Shown piece after piece: positions 7,643 through 15,431 of a stretch of DNA of 64,000 nucleotides. The notes below the pieces were generated by a model. The model saw only the letters and a program-made list of their open reading frames with translations, ran no database searches and was not told the DNA's origin. Origin of the DNA: Streptococcus mitis (GTDB lineage: Bacteria; Bacillota; Bacilli; Lactobacillales; Streptococcaceae); the NCBI RefSeq assembly GCF_009496155.1, contig NZ_WIJP01000005.1, forward strand, positions 1 through 64,000, read 5' to 3'. Position numbers and translations under genes: made by a program. The number at the start of each line of letters is the position of its first letter. Position 1 is the stretch's first letter.

Positions 7643-9865
7643 TTAGCCATTGGTACGTTTAACAGAGTAAACTTCTGGCACACTCTTAATCTTGTCCACG
7701 ACCGTAGTCAGCGTCGAGAGGTTGGCAATGCCGAAGGATACATGGATATTAGCAAACTTCATATCCTTGGTTGGTTGGGCATTTACTGTTGAGATATTCT
7801 TGGTTGTGTTTGAGAGGACTTGCAGTACATCGTTCAACAGTCCTGTACGGTTGAGGCCGTAAATATCGATATGGGCCATATACTCCTTATTTGAGCTAGA
7901 GTACTGGTCTTCCCACTCTACATCAAGGAGACGTTGCTCGTAGTTTTCTTGGGCACGCAGGTTCATACAGTCCACACGGTGAATAGCCACACCACGTCCC
8001 TTGGTGATATAGCCGACAATATCGTCACCAGGAACAGGATTACAACACTTGGCAATCCGCACGAGTAGACCAGAAGCACCTTCAATGACCACACCACCTT
8101 CATGCTTGACCTTGAGAGTTTCTTTATTTTCAACCTTAACCTCGCCACCTTTGACAAGTTCTTCTGCTTCAGCCTTGGCCTTGGCACGTTCTTCCTCACG
8201 GCGTTCCTTTTCAGTCAGACGGTTAAAGACGGTAATAGCACCGATTTCTCCAAAACCAATGGCCGCAAAGAGGGATTCTTCTGTCTTGTAGCTGGTCTTT
8301 TGCAGAACTTGGTCCATATGACGCTTGTCCATGAATTTATTGGCCACATAGCCATTTTCTTGGAACTGGGCCATCAACATTTCACGACCCTTATTGACTG
8401 ACAATTCCTTATCTTGATTTTTAAAGAACTGACGAATCTTGTTACGTGCCTTGCTGGTCTTGACCATATTGAGCCAATCACGGCTCGGTCCAAAGGAGTT
8501 AGGGTTGGTGACAATTTCAACCTGATCTCCTGTCTTGAGCTTGGTTGTCAGTGGAACCATGCGACCATTGACCTTGGCACCAGTCGCTTTTTCCCCGACT
8601 TTTGTATGGATTTCGTAGGCAAAGTCAATCGGGCCTGAATCTTTTGGAAGGGAACGAACCGCACCATCTGGGGTAAAGACGTAAATCTCCTCAGCCAGAT
8701 AGTTTTCCTTGACAGAGTCCACAAATTCCTTAGCATCATCAGCCTGGTCTTGAAGCTCCATCATCTCCTTGATCCAGTTCATCCCAATAGCTGATTCCTT
8801 GCTGTTGACTTGCCCCTTAATGCCTTTCTTATAAGCCCAGTGAGCCGCAACCCCGTACTCAGCCACCTCATGCATGGCTTTAGTTCGAATTTGGAATTCG
8901 ATCGGTCCTTTTGGCCCATAAACAGTCGTATGTATAGACTGATAACCATTTGCCTTACGATTAGCGATATAATCTTTAAAGCGACCTGGCATCGGTTTCC
9001 AAAGCTCATGCACATAACCAAGCATGGCATAAACATCACTTTGGGTATCCAAAATACAACGAATGGCAATCAGGTCATAGATTTCCTCAAAACGTTTTCT
9101 CTTGTCCTGCATTTTGCGGAAAATCGAGTAAATATGTTTGGGACGACCGTAAATCTTCCCTTTTAAGTGACGATCCGTCGTATAGTCTTCTAATTTTGTG
9201 ACTACCTCATCCACCAAGGCTTCACGCTCTCTGCGTTTTTCCTTCATCATATGGGTAATCTTGTAAAACTCCGTTGGATTGAGATAACGGAAAGATAAGT
9301 CTTCCAATTCCCATTTGACACTGGAAATCCCCAAACGATGGGCAAGCGGGGCATAGATTTCCATAGTTTCTTTGGAAATGCGCTCCTGCTTGTCTTTTCG
9401 AAGGTGTTTCAGGGTCCGCATATTGTGCAAACGGTCAGACAGTTTGACCAAGATAACACGGATGTCCTCAGACATGGCCATGAGCATCTTGCGGTGGTTT
9501 TCAGCCAACTGCTCTTCGTGAGACTTGTACTTGACCTTACCGAGCTTGGTAACTCCATCGACAATCACGCGCACATCAGGACCAAACTCTCTTTCCAAAT
9601 CATCCAAGGTCGCGTCTGTATCTTCCACCACATCATGCAAGAAACCACAAGCTACTGTTACAGCATCCAGCTTGAGTTTGGCTAAAATACCTGCCACTTG
9701 GATAGGATGAATGATATAAGGCTCGCCTGATTTGCGGTATTGACCACTATGGCATTCCACCGCATAGACCAATGCCTTATGGACAAAAGCAACATCTTCT
9801 TTTGATAAATATTTTTGTGTTAGAGCGACAACCTCATCGCCCGTCAAATTCACTTCTTTTGGCAT
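7643..9865 (-). CDS. relA: bifunctional (p)ppGpp synthetase/hydrolase
   Basis: 740 aa. Domains in order: HD hydrolase at about 45-200 (HDVVEDT, with [11 protein letters not shown]), RelA/SpoT synthetase at about 240-350 ([26 protein letters not shown]), TGS near 395-455, a Zn-finger/CC region ([12 protein letters not shown]) and a C-terminal ACT domain. The intact HD motif shows it can both make and degrade the alarmone. The start follows GGAGAG. Start and length match streptococcal Rel. Confidence 0.96.
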   Translation of the reverse strand: MPKEVNLTGDEVVALTQKYLSKEDVAFVHKALVYAVECHSGQYRKSGEPYIIHPIQVAGILAKLKLDAVTVACGFLHDVVEDTDATLDDLEREFGPDVRVIVDGVTKLGKVKYKSHEEQLAENHRKMLMAMSEDIRVILVKLSDRLHNMRTLKHLRKDKQERISKETMEIYAPLAHRLGISSVKWELEDLSFRYLNPTEFYKITHMMKEKRREREALVDEVVTKLEDYTTDRHLKGKIYGRPKHIYSIFRKMQDKRKRFEEIYDLIAIRCILDTQSDVYAMLGYVHELWKPMPGRFKDYIANRKANGYQSIHTTVYGPKGPIEFQIRTKAMHEVAEYGVAAHWAYKKGIKGQVNSKESAIGMNWIKEMMELQDQADDAKEFVDSVKENYLAEEIYVFTPDGAVRSLPKDSGPIDFAYEIHTKVGEKATGAKVNGRMVPLTTKLKTGDQVEIVTNPNSFGPSRDWLNMVKTSKARNKIRQFFKNQDKELSVNKGREMLMAQFQENGYVANKFMDKRHMDQVLQKTSYKTEESLFAAIGFGEIGAITVFNRLTEKERREEERAKAKAEAEELVKGGEVKVENKETLKVKHEGGVVIEGASGLLVRIAKCCNPVPGDDIVGYITKGRGVAIHRVDCMNLRAQENYEQRLLDVEWEDQYSSSNKEYMAHIDIYGLNRTGLLNDVLQVLSNTTKNISTVNAQPTKDMKFANIHVSFGIANLSTLTTVVDKIKSVPEVYSVKRTNG

Positions 9866-9937
9866 CTCTACTCTCCAATTCTTCCTACCATTTTATCACT
9901 TTTTTAAGAATATGAAAACTAGATTGGAACAGAATAA

Positions 9938-9978
9938 GAAAAAAATAATTCAGAATTGATTGACAATTCTGAATTATT
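9938..9978 (-). terminator. intrinsic terminator on the - strand
   Basis: A perfect 15-bp stem AATAATTCAGAATTG (9944-9958) with CAATTCTGAATTATT (9964-9978). The T-run follows on the - strand, so it ends a - strand transcript coming from above 9980, the position of a gene remnant. Confidence 0.65.
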
Positions 9979-10000
9979 GATCTATAATATATTACGAAGT

Positions 10001-10156
10001 TAGATTTTAAACTTAGGTGATAGAAGGAGAGATAGAAGAACGGAAACCATATTGTAACCGAAAGACTTTCTGACTTCCCCAATTCCATTGAAGATACGAA
10101 AGATAAACGGTGGAACTCGTGTCACATACACTGGTACCTTGACTGGATTTTGGAAT
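10001..10156 (-). pseudogene. unrecognised C-terminal gene remnant next to a BOX
   Basis: A - strand frame is open for about 51 codons from an in-frame TAA near 10158 to a TAA in the sequence AAAATCTAA (about 10001). It reads FQNPVKVPVYVTRVPPFIF at the left and ends LLSLLLSPKFKI. It has no proper start codon upstream; a BOX begins at 10160. The remnant and its own terminator suggest a small gene whose 5' part was lost. It is in a different frame from the 67-aa open frame at 9885-10088. No family recognised. Confidence 0.4.
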
Positions 10157-10159
10157 TAA

Positions 10160-10263
10160 TACTCAATGAAAATCAAAGAGCAAACTAGGAAACTAGCCGC
10201 AGGCTGTACTTGAGTACGGCAAGGCGACGTTGACGCGGTTTGAAGAGATTTTCGAAGAGTATA
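10160..10263 (+). repeat. BOX element (A-C)
   Basis: Runs from TACTCAATGAAAATCAAAGA to TTTTCGAAGAGTATA, with GTACGGCAAGGCGACG in the boxC part. It is nearly identical to the copy at 10674-10779 and in the same orientation. Confidence 0.88.
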
Positions 10264-10314
10264 AAAATCCTCAAGATACTTTCTTTTATCCTCTAGTTTA
10301 TAAGGAGAACACCT

Positions 10315-10578
10315 ATGAAAAAAACTGCTATTTCTATCTTTGCTCTCCTAGTGTTAGGAGTTTGCTGCCTGTTTCTATTCAGCCAGCAAAGCTATAAAAA
10401 AACAGTCGTTCAATACTATGCTAACGACCAGAACCTGCCCAATAGGATAACTTATAGTGAATATAGCGATAAACGAGAAGCCAACTACGGTGGCACTCTA
10501 AATATCACATCTATCAAACCAGCTAATGACGGAGTTTATGCAACATATGAAGGGCAATTGACACCTCTCAAATATTGA
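10315..10578 (+). CDS. small secreted or membrane-anchored protein, unknown
   Basis: 87 aa. MKK and a hydrophobic stretch ISIFALLVLGVCCLFLFS form a signal peptide or anchor; a Cys-Cys pair lies within it but no clean lipobox. The outer part is a short polar domain (YANDQNLPNRITYSEYSDKREANYGGTLN...). A good AAGGAGAA site precedes the ATG. It sits between two direct BOX copies. No family recognised. Confidence 0.65.
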   Translation: MKKTAISIFALLVLGVCCLFLFSQQSYKKTVVQYYANDQNLPNRITYSEYSDKREANYGGTLNITSIKPANDGVYATYEGQLTPLKY

Positions 10579-10586
10579 TAAATTGA

Positions 10587-10624
10587 TAACCAGCCTGTCT
10601 TCATCTAATCATGCTGGTTTTTAA
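10587..10624 (+). terminator. terminator of the small secreted gene
   Basis: AACCAGC (about 10588) pairs with GCTGGTT (about 10614), followed by TTTTAA. The stem is short and the loop long, so it is moderate. Confidence 0.55.
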
Positions 10625-10673
10625 GTTCATTCTAAATCCTTACCTATTCTCCCCAACTGTGCTATACTTAATG

Positions 10674-10779
10674 TATACTCAATGAAAATCAAAGAGCAAA
10701 CTAGGAAACTAGCCGCAGGCTGTACTTGAGTACGGCAAGGCGACGTTGACGCGGTTTGAATTTTATTTTCGAAGAGTAT
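10674..10779 (+). repeat. BOX element (A-C)
   Basis: From TATACTCAATGAAAATC to TTTTCGAAGAGTATT. It differs from the 10160 copy mainly in the boxC region (GAATTTTATTTTCG instead of GAAGAGATTTTCG). It lies right before the hydrolase gene and may carry its promoter or 5' UTR. Confidence 0.88.
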
Positions 10780-10807
10780 TAGTGCATTCTTTGAGATTGG
10801 AGCCAAT

Positions 10808-11437
10808 ATGAAAATCCATAAAACTGTGAATCCCGTTGCCTATGAAAACACCTATTATCTGGAAGGTGAAAAGCACCTCATCGTTGTTGATCCTGGTAGC
10901 CATTGGGAAGCCATTCGTCAGACCATCGAGAAGATCAATAAACCGATCTGCGCTATCCTCTTGACCCATGCCCATTATGACCATATCATGAGTCTGGAAT
11001 TGGTTCGCGAAACTTTTGGCAATCCTCCTGTCTATATCGCAGAGAGTGAAGCCAGCTGGCTCTACACTCCTGTCGATAACCTCTCTGGTGTCCCTCGTCA
11101 TGATGATATGGCAGATGTGATCGCAGAACCTGCTGAACACACCTTTGTCTTTCATAAGGAATACCAACTGGAGGAATTTCGTTTCACTGTCTTGCCAACA
11201 CCAGGTCACTCTATCGGCGGCGTTTCTATCGTCTTTCCTGATGCTCACCTAGTCTTGACAGGTGATGCTCTGTTCCGTGAAACCATCGGACGAACAGATC
11301 TTCCGACTGGTAGCATGGAGCAACTTCTTCACAGTATCCAGACCCAACTCTTCACCCTACCAAACTACGATGTCTATCCAGGACATGGTCCAGCTACAAC
11401 CATCGCTCACGAAAAAACTTTCAATCCTTTTTTCTAG
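10808..11437 (+). CDS. metallo-beta-lactamase-fold hydrolase (glyoxalase II-like)
   Basis: 209 aa. Zn motifs in order: THAHYDH (HxHxDH, near 57-63), PTPGHSIGG (His near 134), TGDALF (Asp near 153) and YPGHGP (His near 195). This fits the small glyoxalase II-like subgroup, which lacks the C-terminal glutathione-binding domain of true GloB, so the substrate is uncertain. The start has a GGAG site just after a BOX. Confidence 0.82.
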   Translation: MKIHKTVNPVAYENTYYLEGEKHLIVVDPGSHWEAIRQTIEKINKPICAILLTHAHYDHIMSLELVRETFGNPPVYIAESEASWLYTPVDNLSGVPRHDDMADVIAEPAEHTFVFHKEYQLEEFRFTVLPTPGHSIGGVSIVFPDAHLVLTGDALFRETIGRTDLPTGSMEQLLHSIQTQLFTLPNYDVYPGHGPATTIAHEKTFNPFF

Positions 11438-11469
11438 AAAGATGATGACAATAGATATCGTAATTTAAG

Positions 11470-11588
11470 TAAACTATAGCAGTTTGAAATTGGAATAGTA
11501 CAACATGACTTCTAATTCATTTTTATAAATTACTTTCAATTTTCCAATTGATTTGTTCAGATTTTATTTCATCTCACTATATTTATAC
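11470..11588. repeat. possible small degenerate insertion-derived repeat
   Basis: About 118 bp with loosely matching ends (TAAACTATAG at 11470 and CTATATTTATA near 11578). It resembles, from memory, the AAACTATAGTAGATTGAAA-type remnants common between genes in pneumococcus and mitis (RUP or IS-end material). Only one copy is in this window, so the assignment cannot be confirmed internally. Confidence 0.3.
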
Positions 11589-11602
11589 TATTTTAGAATT
11601 AT

Positions 11603-11650
11603 AAAAACGCATAATATCAGATGTAGAAAATTTGATATTATGCGTTTTAT
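11603..11650. terminator. bidirectional terminator
   Basis: A 17-bp stem AAAAACGCATAATATCA (11603-11619) pairs with TGATATTATGCGTTTT (11633-11648). T-runs lie on both sides. It lies between the hydrolase (+) and the surface protein (-). Confidence 0.75.
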
Positions 11651-11732
11651 CATGAAAAGATTTTCTAAATTATCTCCTCAAATTGAGTTTTTCACAGTCT
11701 AAAATAATTGAACTATAAACTATGAATTGGAG

Positions 11733-13394
11733 TTATTCTGACTCCTTACGAAAGCTAAATAATCCAGCAGTTAGAGTTAACATTCCAAATAGGGTAGCGA
11801 GAATTGAGTGATTTTCTCCAGTATTTGGCAAAGTCTTAGCTACTTGTTTCGAAATAGTTTCAGTCTTAGTTGCTAACGGTTCAGCTTGAGTTTTTGTACT
11901 ACTTGAGTCATTTCCTTTTTGTTCTGTAGTTGTTGGAGTATTACTACTATTTACAACTGGAACAGGAGTTGGACTACCTCCGTTATTGCGGCTTGCAGCA
12001 ACTTTGAAAGTCATAGCATAGATACTAAAGTGATTGGTTTCAAAAGTCACCTTATCTGTATCTTGTTTGAACTTCAATGCCTGTAAGGTACCATCTGGAG
12101 CAACATAATAGACATTTTCAACTGGCTTATCGGTAGAAAGACTTACTAGAACCATGCCGTTTGGCTGGATAGCCTTACCATTCGCGTCATACAGATGAAT
12201 GTCAAAGGCCTTGTAATCTTTTGATTCAAGTGAAGTCGGCTTGGTTTCTTCTACCTTGATATAGCTGACATTTTTGAGTGTTGCTTCTGAACCATGTACT
12301 CGAACGCTTCCAGATTTGTTCGAAAGAACACGAATATTGTTTGGAATGGCTGGATTAAGAGTAGGAGTTACGGGAATTGTCGGTGTTATTGGAGCAACTG
12401 GTGTAACTGGATTTACAGGATTCTCACTTGGCTTCTCTGCTGGTTCCACTGGTTTAGTAGGTTGTGGTTGCTCAACTGGAACAGTAGGAACACTTGGTTG
12501 CTTGTCTGGCTTAGGCTGTTCGCTTGGCTTAACTTCTGGCTTTACTTGCTCGGCTGGTTTTTCAGCAGGGTTCTTAAACAAGAAAACGTAAGTATCGTAG
12601 GTCTCACCAAATAGATTGTATGAATGAGTTTTAGTTTTCTCATCATAGCGATTTGTTTCTTCACTTGGGTATCCTGGATAATAAAGTTCTTCTAGTTTTT
12701 TATCCTTAGTCAGTGTATAAACCTGAATATCTTCTTTCTTCTCTTTTGATTTGATATTCAAAAAGATACCACCACCTTGGAGAGTTCGATTTGTTCCGTA
12801 AGTTGGTTTTCCATTTTTATTAGGAACTTCATAGAAGATTGTATAAGCTTCGTAGTTCATTCCTTCCAACTCTGGAACTTTTACTCGAACAAGAGCAGGT
12901 CTAAACCTACTATCCATATCTTTATAGTTATCTTTAAATTTTATTTCTTTGCCGTTTTCGAACATCGGTCTATTGAAATTCGAACTGAAAGTGCTTGTTT
13001 TTATATGGGATCCTGCATGAAGAAAATCTGGCTCAGCTGTCCACCAACCGTAAGATGTTTTTTCTACATTTTCAGTAGGAAGCGGAATAGCGAGGTCTTC
13101 TGTTGTTAGAGTAGGACGACCTGCTCCGTTAAACCAGCGTTTTGGCTGGTCTTTTCGATAAGGAATCTTTGGCAATCCAACATTTTCAGCTGGCTTCACA
13201 GGTTTAGCAGGTTGTGGTTGCTCTGCAGGTTTAACTTCTGGTTTAGGCGCGGGTGTTGGTTGAGTAGTATTAGGTTGAGCGGCAACGTTTGGCTGCGGCG
13301 CAACGTTTTCCTCAGCATGCACCAAAGTCGGCACGGCAGCACTAAGAGTGACAGCAGAGAAGGTAACAATACCTAGTTTAGTGAGTTTATTCAT
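11733..13394 (-). CDS. LPXTG wall-anchored surface protein
   Basis: 553 aa. Signal peptide at 1-27 (no YSIRK motif; probable cleavage after VHA). A Pro/Lys/Glu-rich linker (residues 30-72) precedes a unique domain (about 75-275, starting PYRKDQPKRWFNGAGRP). A second Pro-rich stretch (about 280-350) leads to a beta-rich module at about 355-465 (GSVRVHGSEATLKNVSYIKV... HFSIYAMTF), which looks like streptococcal SSURE/adhesin-type repeats. A Ser/Thr-rich spacer leads to LPNTG at 522-526, a hydrophobic segment and RKESE. Sortase A substrate. Strong GAGGAGG site. It is the last gene of a cassette with a recombinase. Ligand unknown. Confidence 0.88.
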   Translation of the reverse strand: MNKLTKLGIVTFSAVTLSAAVPTLVHAEENVAPQPNVAAQPNTTQPTPAPKPEVKPAEQPQPAKPVKPAENVGLPKIPYRKDQPKRWFNGAGRPTLTTEDLAIPLPTENVEKTSYGWWTAEPDFLHAGSHIKTSTFSSNFNRPMFENGKEIKFKDNYKDMDSRFRPALVRVKVPELEGMNYEAYTIFYEVPNKNGKPTYGTNRTLQGGGIFLNIKSKEKKEDIQVYTLTKDKKLEELYYPGYPSEETNRYDEKTKTHSYNLFGETYDTYVFLFKNPAEKPAEQVKPEVKPSEQPKPDKQPSVPTVPVEQPQPTKPVEPAEKPSENPVNPVTPVAPITPTIPVTPTLNPAIPNNIRVLSNKSGSVRVHGSEATLKNVSYIKVEETKPTSLESKDYKAFDIHLYDANGKAIQPNGMVLVSLSTDKPVENVYYVAPDGTLQALKFKQDTDKVTFETNHFSIYAMTFKVAASRNNGGSPTPVPVVNSSNTPTTTEQKGNDSSSTKTQAEPLATKTETISKQVAKTLPNTGENHSILATLFGMLTLTAGLFSFRKESE

Positions 13395-13450
13395 AATTTT
13401 TCCTCCTCAGGAATATAAAATTGCCTTTTTAGGCTTATAAAATGACAAAA

Positions 13451-13606
13451 TCAACTTCCTTTCAAGACCACAAAAGCAAAATTTTGAGCCAACTCATTAT
13501 CTAAACATTTAATGTTCTTGATAGAAGCCTTAAATGAACCTTCATCCATTAACTGAACAATACAGCTATTACATATCTTAATAATTTTTAAATTTTTTGT
13601 TACCAA
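13451..13606 (-). CDS. unlisted 51-aa ORF with strong ribosome-binding site
   Basis: Starts at a TTG (13604-13606), 10 nt after AAAGGAGG (13617-13624), and ends in TGA at 13451. It reads MVTKNLKIIKICNSCIV at the start and ends NFAFVVLKGS. It contains Cys residues at positions 12, 15 and about 31, and no obvious membrane segment. It lies between the resolvase-type palindromes and the surface-protein gene, on the same strand as both neighbours. No family recognised. It could be a small regulator or a leader ORF. Confidence 0.45.
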   Translation of the reverse strand: MVTKNLKIIKICNSCIVQLMDEGSFKASIKNIKCLDNELAQNFAFVVLKGS

Positions 13607-13640
13607 AAGCTCGCTACCTCCTTTAGAGATAGGGAACTAA

Positions 13641-13672
13641 GTGTATCGCGTAACGACCGTTAAACGATACAC
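13641..13672. promoter_or_regulatory. resolvase-type palindrome, site A
   Basis: 32 bp with nested symmetry: outer arms GTGTATCG and CGATACAC (8 bp, perfect), inner arms TAACG and CGTTA around a central AC dinucleotide. Long imperfect palindromes with a 2-bp centre next to a serine recombinase gene are what crossover (res subsite) sequences look like. It lies directly upstream of the 51-aa ORF's ribosome-binding site. Confidence 0.6.
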
Positions 13673-13750
13673 AAAAAAATACCAGTCTAATACAGGTTAA
13701 AAACACTGTTAAACTCGCATTTTTTAAAATATTCATATTGTTGTTTTGAC

Positions 13751-13780
13751 TGTTTTATCAAACGGTCGTTAATCGAAACA
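13751..13780. promoter_or_regulatory. resolvase-type palindrome, site B
   Basis: 30 bp with outer arms TGTTT and AAACA and inner arms AACG and CGTT around a central GT. The core AACGGTCGTTA is the inverse of site A's TAACGACCGTT. Centres of A and B are 109 bp apart. A weaker related core (GTTAAAC at 13708-13714) lies between them. It ends 17 bp from the recombinase stop codon. Confidence 0.55.
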
Positions 13781-13796
13781 AATTTACGGCTTCATT

Positions 13797-14438
13797 CTAC
13801 CATTTTTCCCTGTTTTTAGCAATGATTTTCCGTTTTTTTTGACGATTGTTCGCCACTTTATTACGTTCTAACACTTTATATAGGGTTGATGTAGAAATTT
13901 GTTCAGCTTTTGCAATATTACGTATGCTTATATCTGAATGTAGATATTTGTTAAGTATGCGCTCCTCCTTTTCTTTTGAAATCCGTTTTGCTCCTAATCT
14001 AACACCATTTTCCTTAGCTTTTCGAAGTCCCTCTTTTGTGCGAAACCTCAGATTTTCCAGCTCATTTTCTGCCACAAAGCCTAAAATGATGCAAAGTAAT
14101 CTGCCAATAAGAGAACCTGTTTCTAGTTTTTCATGCAAACTGACTAGGTGAATATTAGATTCATTAAATAGTTCAATAAGTTCTAGTAGCTTAAACATAG
14201 ATCGAGTCAGTCTATCTAACTTATAGATAGTGAAAGTAACCTGCTTGCCATCTTTCGAAAAGTCAGAGGCCAGTTTTAAGGCTTTTGTGAGTTCAGGACG
14301 AGTGTTATTTGCACCAGATTCCTTTTCTATAAAAAGTTTATCGCAATGTTTGAGAGCTTCGATTTGCACTTTCAATCCTAAATCTTGCTTATGAGTAGAT
14401 ACACGGGCGTAGCCTATGTTGATAGTCTTTTGAGACAT
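13797..14438 (-). CDS. serine recombinase (resolvase/invertase family)
   Basis: 213 aa. The N-terminal catalytic domain shows GYARVST (nucleophile Ser near 13) and the Arg pair in YKLDRLTRS (near 69-75), with ENELENLRFRTKEGLRKAKENG as helix E. A C-terminal helix-turn-helix follows (SIRNIAKAEQISTSTLYKVL, near 165-185), then a basic tail. This is Tn3-resolvase/invertase organisation at about the usual length. No transposase is nearby. ATG has AGGAGG upstream. With palindromes A and B just downstream, it likely acts locally on the surface-protein region, or is left from a mobile element. Confidence 0.88.
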   Translation of the reverse strand: MSQKTINIGYARVSTHKQDLGLKVQIEALKHCDKLFIEKESGANNTRPELTKALKLASDFSKDGKQVTFTIYKLDRLTRSMFKLLELIELFNESNIHLVSLHEKLETGSLIGRLLCIILGFVAENELENLRFRTKEGLRKAKENGVRLGAKRISKEKEERILNKYLHSDISIRNIAKAEQISTSTLYKVLERNKVANNRQKKRKIIAKNREKW

Positions 14439-14520
14439 AAAAATCCTCCTGTTATCTTGATACAGAGGGATATTTTACTATGAATTTTAAAATAAGAAAA
14501 GACCTGCAATCCTTTCTTCT

Positions 14521-14568
14521 AGTACGCAAAAAACCAAGGAATTTTTTATCCTTGGTTTTTGTGTACTG
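14521..14568 (-). terminator. lipoprotein gene terminator
   Basis: AGTACGCAAAAAACCAAGGA pairs with TCCTTGGTTTTTGTGTACT, an almost perfect stem of about 19 bp. It lies between the lipoprotein stop (14608) and the recombinase start (14438), both on the - strand. Confidence 0.7.
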
Positions 14569-14607
14569 CTATTTTATGACGTCAGAATCTAGCCTATTTA
14601 TCAAGTA

Positions 14608-15372
14608 CTAGTTGACCCGCTCGAGTTCTTTCCAATCAAATTTAGCTAAATCAACTTCATTAGAAGAAATCTCTAAGACTTGCTCTGGCTTTTGATTCCC
14701 ACCAATTTGGAGAGTCCCTTCTTTAATCTTCTGCACTCCGTCCTTATTAAAGGCATAAAGGCTTAAGTTCATTTCTGGTCGTGTTGACTGCCAGTCTGCA
14801 TATATGACTTGACCATTTTCATAAATGACTAAACTGGAACGAAAGCCACCTGCAGAAGCTACATAAGCTGTATGAAGCAACTTAGGTTGTTTATTTTCTA
14901 AATAATAAATGGCTGAAACAAATTTTTCATCCCCAATAAGCAACTCGTCTTGACCATCCTTATTCAAATCAACAAGGGCATATTTAAAGTCTGGTGCATT
15001 TTGATAATCCATTCGAGAGAAAATCATGCCATATTCTTCTGATGTAATCTTGTGTTGTTTATTTTCCTCGTATAAATCTTCTCTATTCCCTTGCTTTAAA
15101 AGGTCTGTAAAATGATTGTACCGCTCTATTACTCCCTCGTACAAATCTTTTCCTGTTTCACTTTTCTTTTCCATTGTTGTTGACGGCGTTGCCATTGAAG
15201 AACTCCTACTAGTTTGGCTCTCTGACTTCGTAGAGGTTTCCTTATGTTCCTCTTTGGTCGAAGATGATTGTGTTGCCGAAGGTTCTATTTTTTCATCTTT
15301 TTTGTTTGCATCACAAGATGCTAAAATAAAAATAGTAAGAATAGCTGAAAGCATCATTAAAAATTTCTTCAT
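14608..15372 (-). CDS. secreted lipoprotein, unknown
   Basis: 254 aa. Signal peptide with lipobox LASC (Cys near 20). A Ser/Thr/Lys/Glu-rich linker follows (about 21-72, SATQSSSTKEEHKETSTKSE...). The folded part (about 75-254) includes VDLNKDGQDELLIGDE, a DxNxDGxDE calcium-loop/VCBS-like motif. Related lipoproteins are common in streptococci but have no clear function. It lies downstream of pepO on the same strand (60-bp gap), possibly cotranscribed. Confidence 0.78.
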   Translation of the reverse strand: MKKFLMMLSAILTIFILASCDANKKDEKIEPSATQSSSTKEEHKETSTKSESQTSRSSSMATPSTTMEKKSETGKDLYEGVIERYNHFTDLLKQGNREDLYEENKQHKITSEEYGMIFSRMDYQNAPDFKYALVDLNKDGQDELLIGDEKFVSAIYYLENKQPKLLHTAYVASAGGFRSSLVIYENGQVIYADWQSTRPEMNLSLYAFNKDGVQKIKEGTLQIGGNQKPEQVLEISSNEVDLAKFDWKELERVN

Positions 15373-15431
15373 GTTAACCTCTTTAGCCCATCCTATGCAG
15401 ATTTACAGATTTTAGTATTAGATTGGATTCA

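Noticed and set aside
8049..8401. + strand frames inside relA
   Set aside because: Antisense shadows; no ribosome-binding site or protein-like features.
9885..10088. 67-aa - strand frame
   Set aside because: Runs through the terminator stem and includes low-complexity translation; the remnant in the other frame is more protein-like.
12274..12614. Gly/Thr- and Trp-rich + strand frames
   Set aside because: Antisense shadows of the Pro-rich region of the surface protein.
13797..14438. phage integrase or complete transposon
   Set aside because: Only the resolvase is present; no transposase, terminal inverted repeats or attachment sites were seen around it.
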